A stretch of DNA of 64,000 bases from Nitrospirota bacterium (GCA_029261135.1 JAJDBX010000046.1:204158-268157), one strand, 5' to 3'. Shown: positions 27,748-38,007, counted from the stretch's first letter. The notes: a model not told the origin generated them from the letters alone. A program made the numbers and translations.

Positions 27748-29265
27748 CTAAGACGCATGTATTCGGGAAAACTTCATTCGTAATTGATCCAAAACAAGTC
27801 TGTCTTCCTGATCAATCCCCAGCATCAACAATGTAATCCCGTAGGAGGTCAAAAACAGGCTAATGCCAATCGCGGTAGCGAGAAAAGTATTTTGGATTTC
27901 CAAGGCACTTGTCGTTGCGTAGACTAAACTTAACGAAATAAGGCTCGATAAGACAGGTTTTGAAAAACCCAGATTGAAAGGATGAACTTTAACCAAGCAG
28001 AACACTTCGCTAAGTCGTATCGTATTAATGCAAACGATTGAAATCCCGGTCGCCATGGCGGCCCCCAAAATTCCGTATTTTGGGATCAAAAAATAGTTGA
28101 GTCCGATATTGAGCAGACAGCCAAAGGTGTTCGTTGCCATATTAATCCATGATTTACCTGTCATGAGCAAGACATAGCCAGCCAAGCCCGTGAGAGAATA
28201 AAAAATGTACGCAAGACCTAAAATAACCAAAGCAGGCGCACCAAGCATAAACCCTTCACCATAGATATTCAGCAGCGGTTTAGCATAATAAATTAGGATC
28301 AAGTAGAAGGGACAGCTTGTCACAAAAATCCACTTGGAAACCATTTTGTAGAGTATTTCTAATTGGCGTGTTTCACCGCGATTAAAAAAATCGGAGATTA
28401 TCGGATTGAATACGGTTGCAAAAGAATCGACAAAGAGAACGCCGAGAACGGCAATCCCCGCAACCACATAATAAATCCCGATGTCGGCTGATTTTGAAAA
28501 ATATCCCAACATAAAAATATCAGTCCACATGGTCAAACGAATGGTAACTTCAGAAATTGAATTCGGAAGAGAAAATAACAACAGCCGTTTAAATTCATTT
28601 CGTTTTTGGGATTCAACCTGGTAGTTCGCCAGAACTTTATTCACAAAATAATAGGCGAGGACGGCGACGAGTAGAAACGAAATCACGTTTGCAAAAATGA
28701 CACCAGGAAGCTTCCAGCCGAGCAGTAAAAACAAAGGCGTTAAGATATATTTGAAAAGATTCTCGGACACCTCCCTGGTGTAGACTTTATACTGAACTAG
28801 CCTGAGTGATTGCATCACGGCAAGAAAAATCATCGTCGCGGTGAAAAAAGGAATTGCAAAAGAAAAGACCTGTAATACTATTTTCAAATCCGGCTTATCA
28901 AAAAAATCTGTTGCGAGCATTTCTGAAAAGGAAAAAATTGCGACACTCACCAAAAGACTCAAGGGCATGCTCACCATCAGCGATGTTTTTAGCGTATCTT
29001 TCATGCGTCCGAAATCTTTTTCTCCGCGATACAATGCGATAAACCTGAGAATGCCTGTATCGAGCCCGACTAAGGACACGATAACAAAAAACTTTAAAAT
29101 CGTTAAACCGAGAGAATAGAGTCCCAGTTCTGCCTCTGACAGCGCTCTGGCAAGAAAAAAAAGGTATAAAAATCGTAGGCCGCTTCCCAGCACAGAACCA
29201 AAAAAGCTGATGCCCGCTCCCTTGACAACCTGCACAACATCCTGTGGGTTTACTTGATTACTCAT
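27748..29265 (-). CDS. Wzx-type polysaccharide flippase
   Basis: The 505-residue protein has about 12-14 hydrophobic segments in the polysaccharide-synthesis (MATE/PST) pattern, with a typical N-terminal block GAGISFFGSVLGSGLRFLYL. It should move lipid-linked repeat units across the inner membrane, before polymerisation by the protein at 2246-3568. Its ATG overlaps the stop of the GT4 gene upstream by 8 bases. It is the only flippase recognised in the locus. Confidence 0.9.
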   Translation of the reverse strand: MSNQVNPQDVVQVVKGAGISFFGSVLGSGLRFLYLFFLARALSEAELGLYSLGLTILKFFVIVSLVGLDTGILRFIALYRGEKDFGRMKDTLKTSLMVSMPLSLLVSVAIFSFSEMLATDFFDKPDLKIVLQVFSFAIPFFTATMIFLAVMQSLRLVQYKVYTREVSENLFKYILTPLFLLLGWKLPGVIFANVISFLLVAVLAYYFVNKVLANYQVESQKRNEFKRLLLFSLPNSISEVTIRLTMWTDIFMLGYFSKSADIGIYYVVAGIAVLGVLFVDSFATVFNPIISDFFNRGETRQLEILYKMVSKWIFVTSCPFYLILIYYAKPLLNIYGEGFMLGAPALVILGLAYIFYSLTGLAGYVLLMTGKSWINMATNTFGCLLNIGLNYFLIPKYGILGAAMATGISIVCINTIRLSEVFCLVKVHPFNLGFSKPVLSSLISLSLVYATTSALEIQNTFLATAIGISLFLTSYGITLLMLGIDQEDRLVLDQLRMKFSRIHAS

Positions 29266-30466
29266 GGCTTATGGCAGCACTCGATGAGTCATGCTTCAGA
29301 CTGACCTCATCAAAGAGAACTTCAATTTTATTAACCATGGCTTCGATGCTAAAAACATTGACCGCACGTTCTTTTGCGGCTTTGCCCAGTTTTTTAGCAT
29401 AAGGAGTATCTGTCAATAGTTTTACAATCCCATCGGCAAGTGTCGCGGGGTTCCCCGGTTCAACCAGCAAACCCGTTTCACCATCAACAATGACCTCAGG
29501 AATCCCCCCAACCTTTGTTGCCACAATCGCTTTTTCCGAAATCATGTATTCCAAAAGGGAAATCCCAAATATTTCCGATTGAGAACAGAGCACCGCAACG
29601 TCAAAAAGGGGAAGAAGTTCAGGAATATCGGTTCGAGTCCCCAAAAAATGAACATGCGTTTGAATATTCAACTTTTTCGACTGCAATTCAAGAGAGTCTC
29701 GCTCTTGTCCGTCGCCGACAATAAGAAAATGCGTGTTCGGGCGTTTTTCAATGATAAGCCGCGCGGCATCCAAGAGGACTGAATGTCCTTTCATCGGAAC
29801 AAGTCGGGCAACGATCCCGACAATCTCATCCCCCAAGCTCAAATCAAAACCCTGCTTGGAAAGAGAGGACGTAACACACTTGAAACGATTCAAGTCACTA
29901 CCATTATGCATAATACTTATTTTGTCGGCAGCAATTTTTTCGCTATCGACGAGCTTTTTTTTGTGATAAGCGGATGTCGCCGTTACCTTATCGACAAAGC
30001 GTAGTAAAAGTTTGTCCAACAGAGTTAAATAACGATTTTGTTTCAAATCATAAGGATCATAGTGGCTGGATAAAATCAGTTTAATGCCGGGAGAAAATAC
30101 GCTCGCGATCAGTCCCGTTGTTCTCTCCGGTTGCGTATCGAGGCAAAAAACAATGTCCACTGCTTTTTTTTTAATGAGCCGATAGATGTCTACAATTGCA
30201 CTGACACTCAGCATTGTCTGCATATCAATTTTAAACATCGGGGTATTATTTTTTGCTAATATTTCGGAAGCGATGTTTCCCATATCAAGGATTTGGGCTT
30301 TTGTGTACTTCCCCTTGTATCGTCTCGCCTTGTAAAAAGGGAGCAGACAGCAAACAAGGGGCTGATATCTTGTGCGGTTCATCTTCTTTGTAATATCGAA
30401 AATCAGGCGCTCGGCACCGCCCATTTCTGTAAAGTGGAATATGAATAGCACATTGACCTTTTTCAT
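29258..30466 (-). CDS. Glycosyltransferase family 4
   Basis: The 402-residue GT-B enzyme starts MKKVNVLFIFHFTEMGGAER; the upstream extension in the frame lacks similarity to the family and lies over the preceding gene's end, so the ATG at 30466 is preferred. The GGAER motif, VGIVARLVPMKGH and the donor-binding EIFGISLLEYMISEKAIVA are typical of GT4. It should add one sugar of the repeat unit at the cytoplasmic face. Sugar identity is not predictable. Confidence 0.85.
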   Translation of the reverse strand: MKKVNVLFIFHFTEMGGAERLIFDITKKMNRTRYQPLVCCLLPFYKARRYKGKYTKAQILDMGNIASEILAKNNTPMFKIDMQTMLSVSAIVDIYRLIKKKAVDIVFCLDTQPERTTGLIASVFSPGIKLILSSHYDPYDLKQNRYLTLLDKLLLRFVDKVTATSAYHKKKLVDSEKIAADKISIMHNGSDLNRFKCVTSSLSKQGFDLSLGDEIVGIVARLVPMKGHSVLLDAARLIIEKRPNTHFLIVGDGQERDSLELQSKKLNIQTHVHFLGTRTDIPELLPLFDVAVLCSQSEIFGISLLEYMISEKAIVATKVGGIPEVIVDGETGLLVEPGNPATLADGIVKLLTDTPYAKKLGKAAKERAVNVFSIEAMVNKIEVLFDEVSLKHDSSSAAISHE

Positions 30467-30524
30467 ATCAGCTTGCTTGTCTTTACAAAAAATAAATATA
30501 AGGTCAGTTTCATCGAATCCGATT

Positions 30525-31628
30525 TCAGTTTTTCGCCAGTTCCCGGTACACATCCAATGTTTTTCGCGCCGTTTCGTGCCATGAAAATTTTTCCACCCGG
30601 GCCAAGCCCTTTTTTTTCATCTCTCGCTGAAGGGACTTGGACGCAAGAACCTTTACAATGGCTTCACCGAAACCCTCAACATCCGCGGGGGACACGGAAA
30701 TGGCCGCATCTCCCACAACATCGGGGAGTCCACCTGCATTCGATGCGATTACGGGGACGCCACAAGCCATCGCTTCCAAGGGCACCGCAGGGAAAGCCTC
30801 ATAGTGTGAAGGAAAGAAAAAGAGATCAGCCAGGTTGTAAACGGTCGGCAGATCCTCAAATATCGGGCCTGTAAAAATGACCGCTTCTTCCAGTTTCAAT
30901 TCCTTCAGCAAAGAGACCATCGTTTTAAAATACCAGGTCTCTTTTCCAACAATAACAAGCTTGTGTTTAATCCCCTGTTTTTTGGCCAGACCGAAAGCAC
31001 GAATGATCGTTTCAATATTTTTAACGGGTAAAATCCGTCCCACAAAGAGAATAAAATGATCTGGTAGCGTGTAGCGTGTTTTTACTTTTTGTAAAATATT
31101 TGAATCTTCGATCACCCGAAAACGACTGTCTGATGCCAGATGGATCACTCGAAACTGATCCTCTGGAATGTTGAGATGTTTCGCATAGTGTTCTTGCTCT
31201 TTTTCAGAGACCACGATGAACAAATCATAATACCTGGCGGCAAGAGGAAGTGTCATTTTCCAATATAAAATGTCATACCATTTATACTGTTCCGGCAAAA
31301 GAAATAATCGGGCGGAGTGAAAGGTGATGACCTTTTTGCATGGTCCGCGAAACAAGGAGATATGTTTAAAGGAATGATAGACATCGACCCCTTCCCGTTT
31401 TAAAAGGTCATTCAGTCTCGTATTGCTCCATACCGTCCATGCCAGAGGATTTTTCGATGGAATAATGACTTGCTTTGCATTGTCAAATGACCACTGCTTG
31501 TCCTTTTTAGTCGATACAATCAGGTATTCATTCTCCTGATCCCTCTCACACAAAGACTTTAATAAACATTTTGTATAATTAAATATACCTGCGTAGCCTG
31601 GGCTTCTGACATCAAGACAAATTTTCAT
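30525..31628 (-). CDS. Glycosyltransferase family 4
   Basis: The 367-residue GT-B enzyme has LFVGRILPVKNIETIIRAFG in the linker strand and SHYEAFPAVPLEAMACGVPV with the donor-binding Glu, followed by ASNAGGLPDVVGDAA. It is a standard GT4 of the mannosyl/glucosyl type. It is transcribed with the deacetylase upstream (23-base gap) and the GT4 gene downstream. Confidence 0.9.
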   Translation of the reverse strand: MKICLDVRSPGYAGIFNYTKCLLKSLCERDQENEYLIVSTKKDKQWSFDNAKQVIIPSKNPLAWTVWSNTRLNDLLKREGVDVYHSFKHISLFRGPCKKVITFHSARLFLLPEQYKWYDILYWKMTLPLAARYYDLFIVVSEKEQEHYAKHLNIPEDQFRVIHLASDSRFRVIEDSNILQKVKTRYTLPDHFILFVGRILPVKNIETIIRAFGLAKKQGIKHKLVIVGKETWYFKTMVSLLKELKLEEAVIFTGPIFEDLPTVYNLADLFFFPSHYEAFPAVPLEAMACGVPVIASNAGGLPDVVGDAAISVSPADVEGFGEAIVKVLASKSLQREMKKKGLARVEKFSWHETARKTLDVYRELAKN

Positions 31629-31651
31629 ATTAAATTAATAAGGAGAATCGA

Positions 31652-32416
31652 TTATCGGACAAGGTTTTTCAGTCGCATCAAGCTGGTCTTCAGTGAGAGA
31701 TACCCGCCAAAATCACCCATCGCAAGAAAATTCAAGGGCAACACCCGGAACATTTTTGCAGCCGCGTTGATCCGCTCCAAAGCAAAGGGGTCACTCGTAT
31801 GACTCGGTCGACCCGGAATGGTAGAAATCGCCCCCTGAAAGGTTTTCTGGACTATCGCTCGAATACGATCATCAAAATTTCCATAAGGGTAAGCAAAGTG
31901 CGGAATAGCACGGCCCAGTTTATCTTCCAATATTTTTTGCGATCCATAAATTTCTTCTTCAGCCACCTCCTGCGACACTTCAGTCAAATGTGGATGATTT
32001 TGTGTATGGGCCCCGATATCGATACCTGAGTGATCCAATTCGAGTATTTCATCCCAAGAGAGCATGGTCAAAGACGGAATGGAGCTGTGCTGATTCGGCC
32101 AATCATTCATCTTGCCGCATCGGCTCGTCGTGATAAAAATCGTTGCCGTAAAACCATATTTTTTTAAGAGGGGTAGCGCATGACTTAAATTGTTCTGATA
32201 GCCATCATCAAAAGTAATGACCAGTCTTTTTTCAAGAATGTCCTCCGAGCTTTTCAAGACAAGCAACGCATCCCTCAAAGCGAGGGATTCATAACCATGC
32301 CCTTTTAAAAATCGTAACTGCTGTTCAAACATCGCAGGCGAAACAGAAATTACGGAGCGGCTGTCATCCACAGAATGATAAGTCAAAACCACGATGGGAT
32401 GCGAGCTTTTCCCCAT
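31652..32416 (-). CDS. Polysaccharide deacetylase (NodB homology)
   Basis: The 254-residue CE4 enzyme has ITFDDGY at 67-73 and HTQNH at 137-141, giving the metal triad, and FAYPYGNFDD as motif 3. I use the ATG at 32416, which has GGAAGGGAAG just upstream, rather than the frame start inside the methyltransferase gene. It is expected to remove acetyl groups from N-acetyl sugars of the polymer or precursor. The third such enzyme of the locus is at 37150-38007. Confidence 0.85.
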   Translation of the reverse strand: MGKSSHPIVVLTYHSVDDSRSVISVSPAMFEQQLRFLKGHGYESLALRDALLVLKSSEDILEKRLVITFDDGYQNNLSHALPLLKKYGFTATIFITTSRCGKMNDWPNQHSSIPSLTMLSWDEILELDHSGIDIGAHTQNHPHLTEVSQEVAEEEIYGSQKILEDKLGRAIPHFAYPYGNFDDRIRAIVQKTFQGAISTIPGRPSHTSDPFALERINAAAKMFRVLPLNFLAMGDFGGYLSLKTSLMRLKNLVR

Positions 32417-32418
32417 AC

Positions 32419-33138
32419 TTAACTTCCCTTCCGGCAAATGCCCGCAATTTTTTTTGTAAAAATCTTATTCGACTTGCCATAGAGTTTAAAATTAAAACGG
32501 AAAAAAAGCGTATTGAGTCGGTCTACGAACATCGCCACATAGTTTAAAGGGTTCATAAAGAAAACATAGAGATTCAGAGGAATGATGATGATGTCTTTGA
32601 ATCCTTTGAATTTAAGGATCTGGTGCAAGCTAATTTCAGTTAAAGTATTATAATGGTCAATGTTCTGAGAAAGGGCTTCCGACCCTGTAATAGGATTTGC
32701 CCCATTGAGCGAATGGACGATTAGACGTCCTTTTGGACTCAGATTTTTGTTGGCCAAGTCGAGAAAAACAAAGATCTCATCCTTGGTCAAGTGATTCAGT
32801 TCTTGCTCGGCAACAATGAGATCGTAGTTTTCTTCATTGGATTCTAGAAAAGGGAAGGCGGCTTCGACACGACAATTCAGTCCCTTCTTTTTTGCGTGTG
32901 CTATTTTACCTGGCCCTGAGTCAATACCCAAAACATTGTCGTAACCTTCTACTTTTAATAAATTAACAAAATAGCCCGGCCCACAGCTAATGACCAATAT
33001 ATTGATTTTTTTATCCTCTGGAACATGCTTGAGATAGTTGTTTTTATAAAATTTATAGAAGGTTCCATAGCCTTTTTCAACATCATCCGGCCCTTCCCAA
33101 AAGGAATCAAAGGGTTCTATCTTTCCAGTCAACTGCAT
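32419..33138 (-). CDS. Class I SAM-dependent methyltransferase
   Basis: The 239-residue protein has the SAM-binding glycine motif INILVISCGPGYFVNLLK, then the acidic loop VLGIDSGPGKI and the YDLIVAEQELNHL segment of motif IV. Such enzymes near EPS genes usually O-methylate a sugar, but the acceptor here is unknown. It has no membrane segment except a hydrophobic stretch near residues 193-210. Confidence 0.8.
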   Translation of the reverse strand: MQLTGKIEPFDSFWEGPDDVEKGYGTFYKFYKNNYLKHVPEDKKINILVISCGPGYFVNLLKVEGYDNVLGIDSGPGKIAHAKKKGLNCRVEAAFPFLESNEENYDLIVAEQELNHLTKDEIFVFLDLANKNLSPKGRLIVHSLNGANPITGSEALSQNIDHYNTLTEISLHQILKFKGFKDIIIIPLNLYVFFMNPLNYVAMFVDRLNTLFFRFNFKLYGKSNKIFTKKIAGICRKGS

Positions 33139-33173
33139 TCGATTATCCTTTCAAAGATCTGATCACACATGAT

Positions 33174-34376
33174 TCAGCATGCACCCACAACGCGGGATTC
33201 AGCATTCCCGGCCTGACATTGGGCCTTCAGTCTCAAGTAAGCTTCTAAAACCTCTTCCGGAGAGATATCTTTGATACACTTTCTGCCATAAGGGCAGGCC
33301 GGGAATTCACCCAAACGGCTGTAATTGACACAGGGGATACAGGCATAGTCCTTTCTAATTCCGAGATGCTTTTCTCCCGGCGGCTTGAAGCGCTCCATCA
33401 CCCCGGGCCCCCAAATTGAGACCGTGCGACAACCCATTGCGGCCGCCATGTAAACAATCCCGCCATCACAGGCCACCATGACATCACAAAAAGAGAGAAT
33501 AGCCAAGGACTGAGAATAACTTGTTTCACCCACAAGATTGACTGGTTTGCTGGATCCAGAAACATGGGCCAATACTTCTCGGGCATCCGGAAGGTCAGCC
33601 ACAACACCCATCAGTAGTATTTTTACCATGGCATCATTTTGATACATCAGCTGAATGAGGCGAGCAAAAGATGACATACGCCAGCGGTGGTGTTTTTTGA
33701 GCACCCCAGGCACCACGACAACAACGATATCCTTTTCCGGCTTCACTCCTTTGGAGATGAGTGAAGCCCTCGCCTCTTCGACCTCACTCTCGGGCAAAGG
33801 AAAAGAAAGATCTTGTGTTTCGTCCTCAGGAAAAAATAGACCCAGAGCTTGGAGTTGACGGATCATATTAAACGATTCGTAATATTTCTCATTTGGGTAA
33901 GAAATCAAATGCGTGTAGAGTGCACGCCGCTCATTGGTGTCAAACCCGATCCGAATCGGAGCACCGGAAAAATAGGCAAGAATACTACTCACTTTTCGAA
34001 AAGGTTCCAAATCAAAAACCACGTCAATCGCCCGTGTCGAACATAGCTGAAACATTCGAAACAATCCACCCATCGTGTCCAAGACAATCTGTTCGTCATA
34101 ATAAGATACATGTTCATAGGCTTGTTTATTTTTCTTGAGACATACGAGGGTCACCTTGTTTCTGGGAAAGTGTTGTCGCATCGTTCTCAAAAACGGCATA
34201 CTCATCAGAGCGTCACCCATCCCTCCGGGGCGAATGACCAAGAAGTGTTTTCCCACATCGTCTGACTGTGCCAGATCTGCGTCTTCAGGGACAGAAGGTC
34301 TCGCAAAAAGGGCCAGGACGTAAAATAGGCACTGAAATACCGTTTTATCTAAGAATATAAGCAAGTGGCGATTCAT
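33174..34376 (-). CDS. Glycosyltransferase family 9 (heptosyltransferase-like)
   Basis: The 400-residue protein has the GT9 hallmarks FLVIRPGGMGDALMSMPFLR near the N-terminus and CDGGIVYMAAAMGCRTVSIWGP near residue 317, matching heptosyltransferase donor-site blocks. A cysteine-rich tail CIPCVNYSRLGEFPACPYGRKC is common in GT9 homologues. It may add heptose or another sugar to LPS core or to the EPS unit. Confidence 0.85.
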   Translation of the reverse strand: MNRHLLIFLDKTVFQCLFYVLALFARPSVPEDADLAQSDDVGKHFLVIRPGGMGDALMSMPFLRTMRQHFPRNKVTLVCLKKNKQAYEHVSYYDEQIVLDTMGGLFRMFQLCSTRAIDVVFDLEPFRKVSSILAYFSGAPIRIGFDTNERRALYTHLISYPNEKYYESFNMIRQLQALGLFFPEDETQDLSFPLPESEVEEARASLISKGVKPEKDIVVVVVPGVLKKHHRWRMSSFARLIQLMYQNDAMVKILLMGVVADLPDAREVLAHVSGSSKPVNLVGETSYSQSLAILSFCDVMVACDGGIVYMAAAMGCRTVSIWGPGVMERFKPPGEKHLGIRKDYACIPCVNYSRLGEFPACPYGRKCIKDISPEEVLEAYLRLKAQCQAGNAESRVVGAC

Positions 34377-34394
34377 ATTGTTTGTTTCTTCGAG

Positions 34395-35384
34395 TTATAA
34401 AAGCCCTTGAGCCTGATACCATTTCATGGTTTTTTCGACACCCGATTTAAAATCAATTTTCGGCTCGAATTTCAAACCCTGTGTTGCGGCTTCCGTCGAA
34501 AACGAAAAGCTCTTCCGAAAGAAATCTATCCGTCTTCGATGCAGCGGCGGTTGAATCCCCAGCGGTCGCAGGCTCAACTCCATCACCGTCGCGGCAATAA
34601 GAAACAGGGACAGTGGGGCATGTATTTTCGGAACACGACTGCCGAGTTCCTTCGCGATGACTTCGGCCATTTCATTGGTTGTGGCCGTGTCTTTTCCAGC
34701 GAGCACAAAGGTTTGTCCTATGGCAGATTCTTCTTTCGATGCCAAAAATAAACCATCAATTAAATCATCAATGTAAATCAGGTGATGGACATTTTTCCCG
34801 TTCCCAATAATGAAGAAGACCTTTTTTTTTATGGCGCGAAAGAGCTTCAAGAGCCTTCGGTCTCCGGGGCCGTAGGTTTCGGAAATACGAATGATCGACA
34901 CAGGCAATTGTCCCTGAAAAGAACGCACGAGCTTCTCACCTTCGAGTTTCGTCACGCCATAAATATTGTTCGGCTCCAGGGAAGACTTCCCGTCAATGTC
35001 ACCAGACAAGGCCTCGCCGTACACCCCAATGGTACTACCGTGCACGAAGCGTTTCACCCCTGCGTCCCGGCTTGCCTCAAGCATGTTTCGTGTACCATCG
35101 ACGTTGACATCCCAGTAACGTTGGTCGGGCACATTCATTTCATGTTGTGCAGCCGCAAGATGAAAAACAATATCGATCCCTTGAACAACTTTCGCAATGG
35201 CATATTTGTCCGTGACCGAAGCAAACACAAGCTCAGCACCACTTTCACGAATCTGTTTCGTATTTTGTGATTCAGCCTCTGTGTTCTCTTTCCCTAATAC
35301 CCGCACGTCATCGCCACGCTTTATACAGCGGAGCGCCAATTGAGAACCAATAAAACCCGTTCCCCCCGTAATCAAAACCTTCAT
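34395..35384 (-). CDS. NAD-dependent epimerase/dehydratase (extended SDR)
   Basis: The 329-residue protein has the extended-SDR cofactor motif GGTGFIG at 7-13 and the catalytic pair Tyr142/Lys146 in IYGVTK, with Ser117/Thr118 as partner. It should epimerise or dehydrate a nucleotide sugar for the locus, or act on a sterol/hydroxyketone-like substrate as some relatives do. The exact substrate cannot be deduced. Confidence 0.85.
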   Translation of the reverse strand: MKVLITGGTGFIGSQLALRCIKRGDDVRVLGKENTEAESQNTKQIRESGAELVFASVTDKYAIAKVVQGIDIVFHLAAAQHEMNVPDQRYWDVNVDGTRNMLEASRDAGVKRFVHGSTIGVYGEALSGDIDGKSSLEPNNIYGVTKLEGEKLVRSFQGQLPVSIIRISETYGPGDRRLLKLFRAIKKKVFFIIGNGKNVHHLIYIDDLIDGLFLASKEESAIGQTFVLAGKDTATTNEMAEVIAKELGSRVPKIHAPLSLFLIAATVMELSLRPLGIQPPLHRRRIDFFRKSFSFSTEAATQGLKFEPKIDFKSGVEKTMKWYQAQGLL

Positions 35385-35426
35385 ACTTATCCTTCTTTAT
35401 TCGATCCTGAAGTTACAAGACCCCCT

Positions 35427-37115
35427 TCATTGTCGAATAAACCCCTTTTTATCGAAAAGGGTCTTCACTTCTTTCAGCTCAGCACCCAATTGATCCGCTG
35501 TCCATCCAAATCCGTCCCCTGCCAAATCCGCACATTTTTTTAATGCTGCGTCTCCGGGACTTCCACAAGTTCCCAAATCTGTACGGCGGAAAACGATATC
35601 GCCCAAATTCTGGGCCATTTCTTCCTCAATGGCATATTTTACTTCGGCTTTAAGACAGGTGGTCTCCCCAATTGTTCCATGAGATGTCCCCATTTCATCC
35701 CCGTATTTCAATACACTGGGATATTCGGAACCGTAATTTTTCACAAATGCAGTCATCGTCTTTTCATTGACAGATGTAGGCCGTTTTTCCAAGGCTTCTG
35801 TCAGAAAGGGTTTAAAATACTCGATCTCGCCACCCCACACTGCCGTGCAAGCCGTAAGGCTGTCCTGTGTTTTTCTGCCCAGTTTTTTTAATACCAAATT
35901 GATGGTCTTTTCGGCCATGCCACGTGCTGTCGTGGCACGAACACCAATCAAAGTGAGAAGCCCTTCGATTTTATCGGTCTCTTGATGATCAACAAGGCGA
36001 GATCGCTTGGCAAAGCTCATTTTATTCTCGCCCTGTTTCTCTTTATCCCCAAACAAGGTCAATCCCGTATTCACCCAAGTAATATCATCCAGGGAGAGAT
36101 TCAAAGCAGGATACCCTCGATTCACTTCATCAATATAGGACTGAAGCTCTTGCGGTTTCACATATAGTGCTTCCGGCGGCGCATCAAAAACCTTGTGCCA
36201 TACACCAATTAAGGTATGATCCCGCCAGGGAGTCAGAAAAACATGTCGGCTGCCACGGTCGATAATGGCATCTTGATCACCTGAAGGAACAGGACAGGCC
36301 AGTGCGTACTTGTCCGACATCTTTCGGGAGACAACAAAAGCCAAATCTCTTGAATAGGTGGGTTTCGGTTTCAAAGATTTTCCCACGCTTTTTTCAAACA
36401 ATCGGTGACTCCAAGGCCCACAGGTTAAGAGAACTAATTTTCCTCGAATATCAAAACATTCGCCCTTCAAACAATCCTTGACCTTCACGCCAACGACATT
36501 TTCTCCCCGCCTCAATAAATCCGTCACTTCGAGGTAGTTCGCCGCAGCTGCTCCCGCTTCCACAGCCGACCTTAAAAACGAGATGGCAAGACGCGGCGAG
36601 TTGAAATACTGGGCCTCGTGCAAGATGGCAGCCCCCGTCAATCCACCCGTATCTAAATCGGGAAAGTGTCTCAAAACTTCCTCTTTTCTCAAAAAATCAC
36701 CATCTGGAATACGTCGCTCAGGGTCTTTAATCTCACGGTTTCGATCCAGGGTCAGCATATCGTAAAGCGAAAAACCCGCGCGCATAAATGCGAGGCCTCT
36801 TGTTCCGTAGCCGTAAGTCGGAATCATAATCGGAATTGGCTGAATAAGATGTGGAGCGATCCGGAGTAAAACAGCACGCTCCCGACAAGATTCACGCACA
36901 CGGGACAAGTCGGCATGCTGTAGATATCGGATGCCCCCATGCACAAACTTGTAATGGTTCGCAGACGTTCCCTGACAAAAATCGTACTTCTCGACGATGG
37001 CCACCCGTAACCCCCGCTGGGCGGCATCCCAGGCTGCGCAAACACCAAAAATACCGGCCCCGACAATGATAAGATCGTATTCTGTTTTAGTGAGTGTTTG
37101 TAGGACGCGTTTCAT
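35427..37115 (-). CDS. glpD: FAD-dependent glycerol-3-phosphate dehydrogenase
   Basis: The 562-residue flavoprotein has the FAD dinucleotide motif GAGIFG at 19-24, the family block HGGIRYLQ and a C-terminal alpha-helical domain with the CGSPG motif. It would oxidise glycerol-3-phosphate to dihydroxyacetone phosphate at the membrane. No glpK or glpF is nearby, so its presence inside an EPS locus is odd; it could be recruited for a glycerol-phosphate or related modification, or simply sit in the neighbourhood. Confidence 0.85.
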   Translation of the reverse strand: MKRVLQTLTKTEYDLIIVGAGIFGVCAAWDAAQRGLRVAIVEKYDFCQGTSANHYKFVHGGIRYLQHADLSRVRESCRERAVLLRIAPHLIQPIPIMIPTYGYGTRGLAFMRAGFSLYDMLTLDRNREIKDPERRIPDGDFLRKEEVLRHFPDLDTGGLTGAAILHEAQYFNSPRLAISFLRSAVEAGAAAANYLEVTDLLRRGENVVGVKVKDCLKGECFDIRGKLVLLTCGPWSHRLFEKSVGKSLKPKPTYSRDLAFVVSRKMSDKYALACPVPSGDQDAIIDRGSRHVFLTPWRDHTLIGVWHKVFDAPPEALYVKPQELQSYIDEVNRGYPALNLSLDDITWVNTGLTLFGDKEKQGENKMSFAKRSRLVDHQETDKIEGLLTLIGVRATTARGMAEKTINLVLKKLGRKTQDSLTACTAVWGGEIEYFKPFLTEALEKRPTSVNEKTMTAFVKNYGSEYPSVLKYGDEMGTSHGTIGETTCLKAEVKYAIEEEMAQNLGDIVFRRTDLGTCGSPGDAALKKCADLAGDGFGWTADQLGAELKEVKTLFDKKGFIRQ

Positions 37116-37149
37116 CGCAACGAAAGATTAGGAGAAAAAACAAGTTACA

Positions 37150-38007
37150 TCAAGCAGGGACAACCGCTGCCATAGGGGACACCTCTGCAGAAAGTTCACG
37201 CATCGGCACAAACTGAAAATCGGTCAAAAGATTTTTTACCACCTGCTCGGTCTTTCTCAAATTGACGTAGTGACGGAACTTAGACAAAAAACTCCCATCG
37301 ATGCGAGGTTGATCTGGATCCACTTCCCAGGGATGAAGATAAACAATCGCAGGATGTTTTTCCTTGATATTCAAATGGCCAATGGCCCACTTCGTCACGG
37401 GATAAGGAAAAAGCCGAAGGTAACCTCCCCCTCCGACTGGAAAATTGTTTGAGCAAAAACGAACTGTAGACAGGGGAAACTCCAAAATTTCACCAGAGGC
37501 TCTTTTGATCACATGGGAAAATCGTTCTCCACTTGGGATTCCGTAGCGATCATGCATAATGGGAAAGATACTCGAATCGTACAAATAACCTTCTTCTATC
37601 AGAATATCTAAGGCCCAAAGGCTCTTCTCCGTAATGGAATAACTGGCCGCACGATAGCCTGCGATCAGTTTCCCAGTTGTGTCTTCCAGAATCCTTTTAG
37701 AAAGACGTGTCTCCTCCCGGAATTTTTCCGGGGACTGCGTGTAGACCCGCTGATGGCTATATCCATGCGATGCGACTTCATGGCCTCTTGCGTCGATTTC
37801 TCGAACAAGACTGGGATGCCGCTCCGCAACCCAACCCAGAACAAAAAACGTCCCCTTCGTTTTATATTCATCCAAAATATCTAAGAGGCGGTATGTGTTT
37901 CGTTCGACTCGGCTCTCAAAATGATCCCATTCCGCACGCTGAACAACTGTCTCAAAAGCCGAGACTTGGTAATAGTCTTCAACATCAATTGTGATTGCAT
38001 TCATCAT
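37150..38007 (-). CDS. DUF3473-type polysaccharide deacetylase, XrtA-associated
   Basis: The 285-residue protein opens MMNAITIDVEDYYQVSAFE, the signature of the PEP-CTERM-associated deacetylase family that ends in a DUF3473 region (YLHPWEVDPDQPRI). Motif 1 is IDVED at 7-11 and motif 2 is SHGYSHQRV. The frame can extend to an ATG at 38049, but that would overlap the end of the barrel gene and adds residues outside the family; the double ATG at 38007/38004 is preferred. It lies directly downstream of the outer-membrane barrel gene. Confidence 0.85.
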   Translation of the reverse strand: MMNAITIDVEDYYQVSAFETVVQRAEWDHFESRVERNTYRLLDILDEYKTKGTFFVLGWVAERHPSLVREIDARGHEVASHGYSHQRVYTQSPEKFREETRLSKRILEDTTGKLIAGYRAASYSITEKSLWALDILIEEGYLYDSSIFPIMHDRYGIPSGERFSHVIKRASGEILEFPLSTVRFCSNNFPVGGGGYLRLFPYPVTKWAIGHLNIKEKHPAIVYLHPWEVDPDQPRIDGSFLSKFRHYVNLRKTEQVVKNLLTDFQFVPMRELSAEVSPMAAVVPA

